A stretch of DNA of 64,000 bases from Ilex aquifolium (lineage: Eukaryota; Streptophyta; Magnoliopsida; Aquifoliales; Aquifoliaceae). Location of the stretch: positions 55,132,093 through 55,196,092 of the forward strand of contig OX637392.1 in assembly GCA_951799425.1 (NCBI GenBank), given 5' to 3'. The notes beneath the pieces were generated by a model. The model searched no databases and had not been told where the DNA came from. It saw only the letters and a list, made by a program, of their open reading frames with translations. The position numbers were made by a program, and so were the translations under genes. Shown here piece by piece: positions 63,901 to 64,000 of this stretch; position 1 is the first letter of the stretch, and the number at the start of each line of letters is the position of its first letter.

Positions 63901-64000
63901 AATAGTGCTACTTCATCTAATGCAGTGTCTGATCCATTCCTTTCATCACTTGTTCTGAACTTCCCTGCATCTGAAGCAGAAGACATTTCAAAATCTGTGG
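60967..64000 (+). CDS. DI19: Di19-type zinc-finger protein (dehydration-induced 19 homolog), cut by window end
   Basis: Exons 60967-61066, 61166-61305, 63569-63646 and 63778-beyond 64000. Start: MDSDFWTSRLAAAKRQF, the classic Di19 N-terminus, after a pyrimidine-rich leader. Exon 1 ends in a His tract; exon 2 has DDFEVEEEVRPDFPCPYCYE and SHLEDEHSCE (first C2H2-type finger); exon 3 has VCPICSVKVASDMLSHI with HGHLFK (second finger); exon 4 continues LQRRRRLRRVAIPNSQ, a basic nuclear-localisation-like stretch, then SLLGRDLREAHLQVLLGG and NFPASEAEDISKSV. Di19 proteins are nuclear transcription factors in drought and salt responses. Intron 3 is an AT-AC intron; the others are GT-AG. The C-terminal part lies outside the window. 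Confidence 0.92.
61306..63568 (+). other. Large intron 2 of the Di19 gene
   Basis: 2263 bp with donor GTGAGT and acceptor TTGCAG. Apart from the SINE-like piece at 61651-61740 nothing structured was found; the open frames inside are not supported. Confidence 0.8.
61651..61740 (+). mobile_element. SINE-like fragment in the Di19 intron
   Basis: GGGTGGTTAAAGTGGTAACA (box A-like) and GAGCTCGAATCTTAGTAACC (box B-like) followed by GGACCAGACCATGG, comparable to the start of the SINE at 3355-3579 read on its own strand (GTAACAGGGACGA, GGTCAGACCATGA). It lacks an A-tail. Confidence 0.4.
63647..63777 (+). other. U12-type AT-AC intron in the Di19 gene
   Basis: The donor ATATCCTTT directly follows the Lys codon of HGHLFK; a branch-site-like TTCTTTAAC at 63759-63767 lies 10 bases before the terminal AC at 63776-63777. 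Splicing there joins HLFK to LQRRRRLRR, exactly the conserved Di19 sequence, in phase 0. No GT donor gives this result. Length 131 bp. Confidence 0.87.

Noticed and set aside
7-64000. Ribosomal RNA, telomere or organelle DNA insertions
   Set aside because: No rRNA-like blocks, no TTTAGGG arrays and no recognisable chloroplast or mitochondrial genes were seen; the only RNA gene is nuclear tRNA-Arg.

Overview
This window is nuclear DNA of a flowering plant, most likely a eudicot. The evidence is intron-containing genes of plant-specific families (a cotton-fibre E6-like protein, NUCLEAR FUSION DEFECTIVE 6, a Di19 zinc-finger protein), a nuclear tRNA-Arg(CCU) gene, and plant-type Ty3 retrotransposons, hAT elements, SINEs and MITEs. 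About 40 kb of the 64 kb is transposon sequence. All motif and boundary calls were made by eye from the sequence; no database search was run.

Layout. 1-7421: gene-poor DNA with one intact gene (E6-like, 2150-3082), a Mutator-type MITE (533-800) and two tRNA-derived SINEs. 7422-21937: an Athila-lineage Ty3 retrotransposon with three LTRs. The first internal region carries broken gag-pro-pol plus an intact extra ORF behind its own TATA box; the second internal region has lost all coding sequence. 22581-46085: a nested stack. A non-autonomous hAT element (about 1.6 kb once its inserts are removed) was split by (i) a minus-strand Tat-lineage Ty3 element (23085-37952, duplication CATAC), whose gag was in turn split by an autonomous-type hAT element (32161-36412), and (ii) a plus-strand gag-only LTR element (39001-46069, duplication AATTT), whose 5' LTR holds a solo LTR of another family (39602-41067, duplication GACAC). 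46086-64000: mostly host sequence with a small three-exon gene of an uncharacterised plant family (49201-50969), a Harbinger-type MITE, tRNA-Arg(CCU), a Pack-type element that has captured part of an LRR receptor kinase gene, NFD6, a relic of an Athila ORF, a second copy of the Mutator-type MITE, and a Di19 gene cut off by the window end.

Most noteworthy: (a) the Tat element carries on the opposite strand a full gene with a TATA box and two phase-consistent introns, and an 82-bp tandem repeat beside it; (b) the Athila element places arrays of the palindrome CGTCCGGACG just upstream of TATA boxes both in its LTRs and before its extra ORF, suggesting one regulatory module serving two promoters; (c) the gag-only element has CTTGGGCGCC arrays in its LTRs and the reverse complement GGCGCCCAAG throughout its 3' internal region; (d) the Di19 gene has a U12-type AT-AC intron; (e) a transposon with captured receptor-kinase exons ends about 90 bp upstream of the NFD6 start codon.
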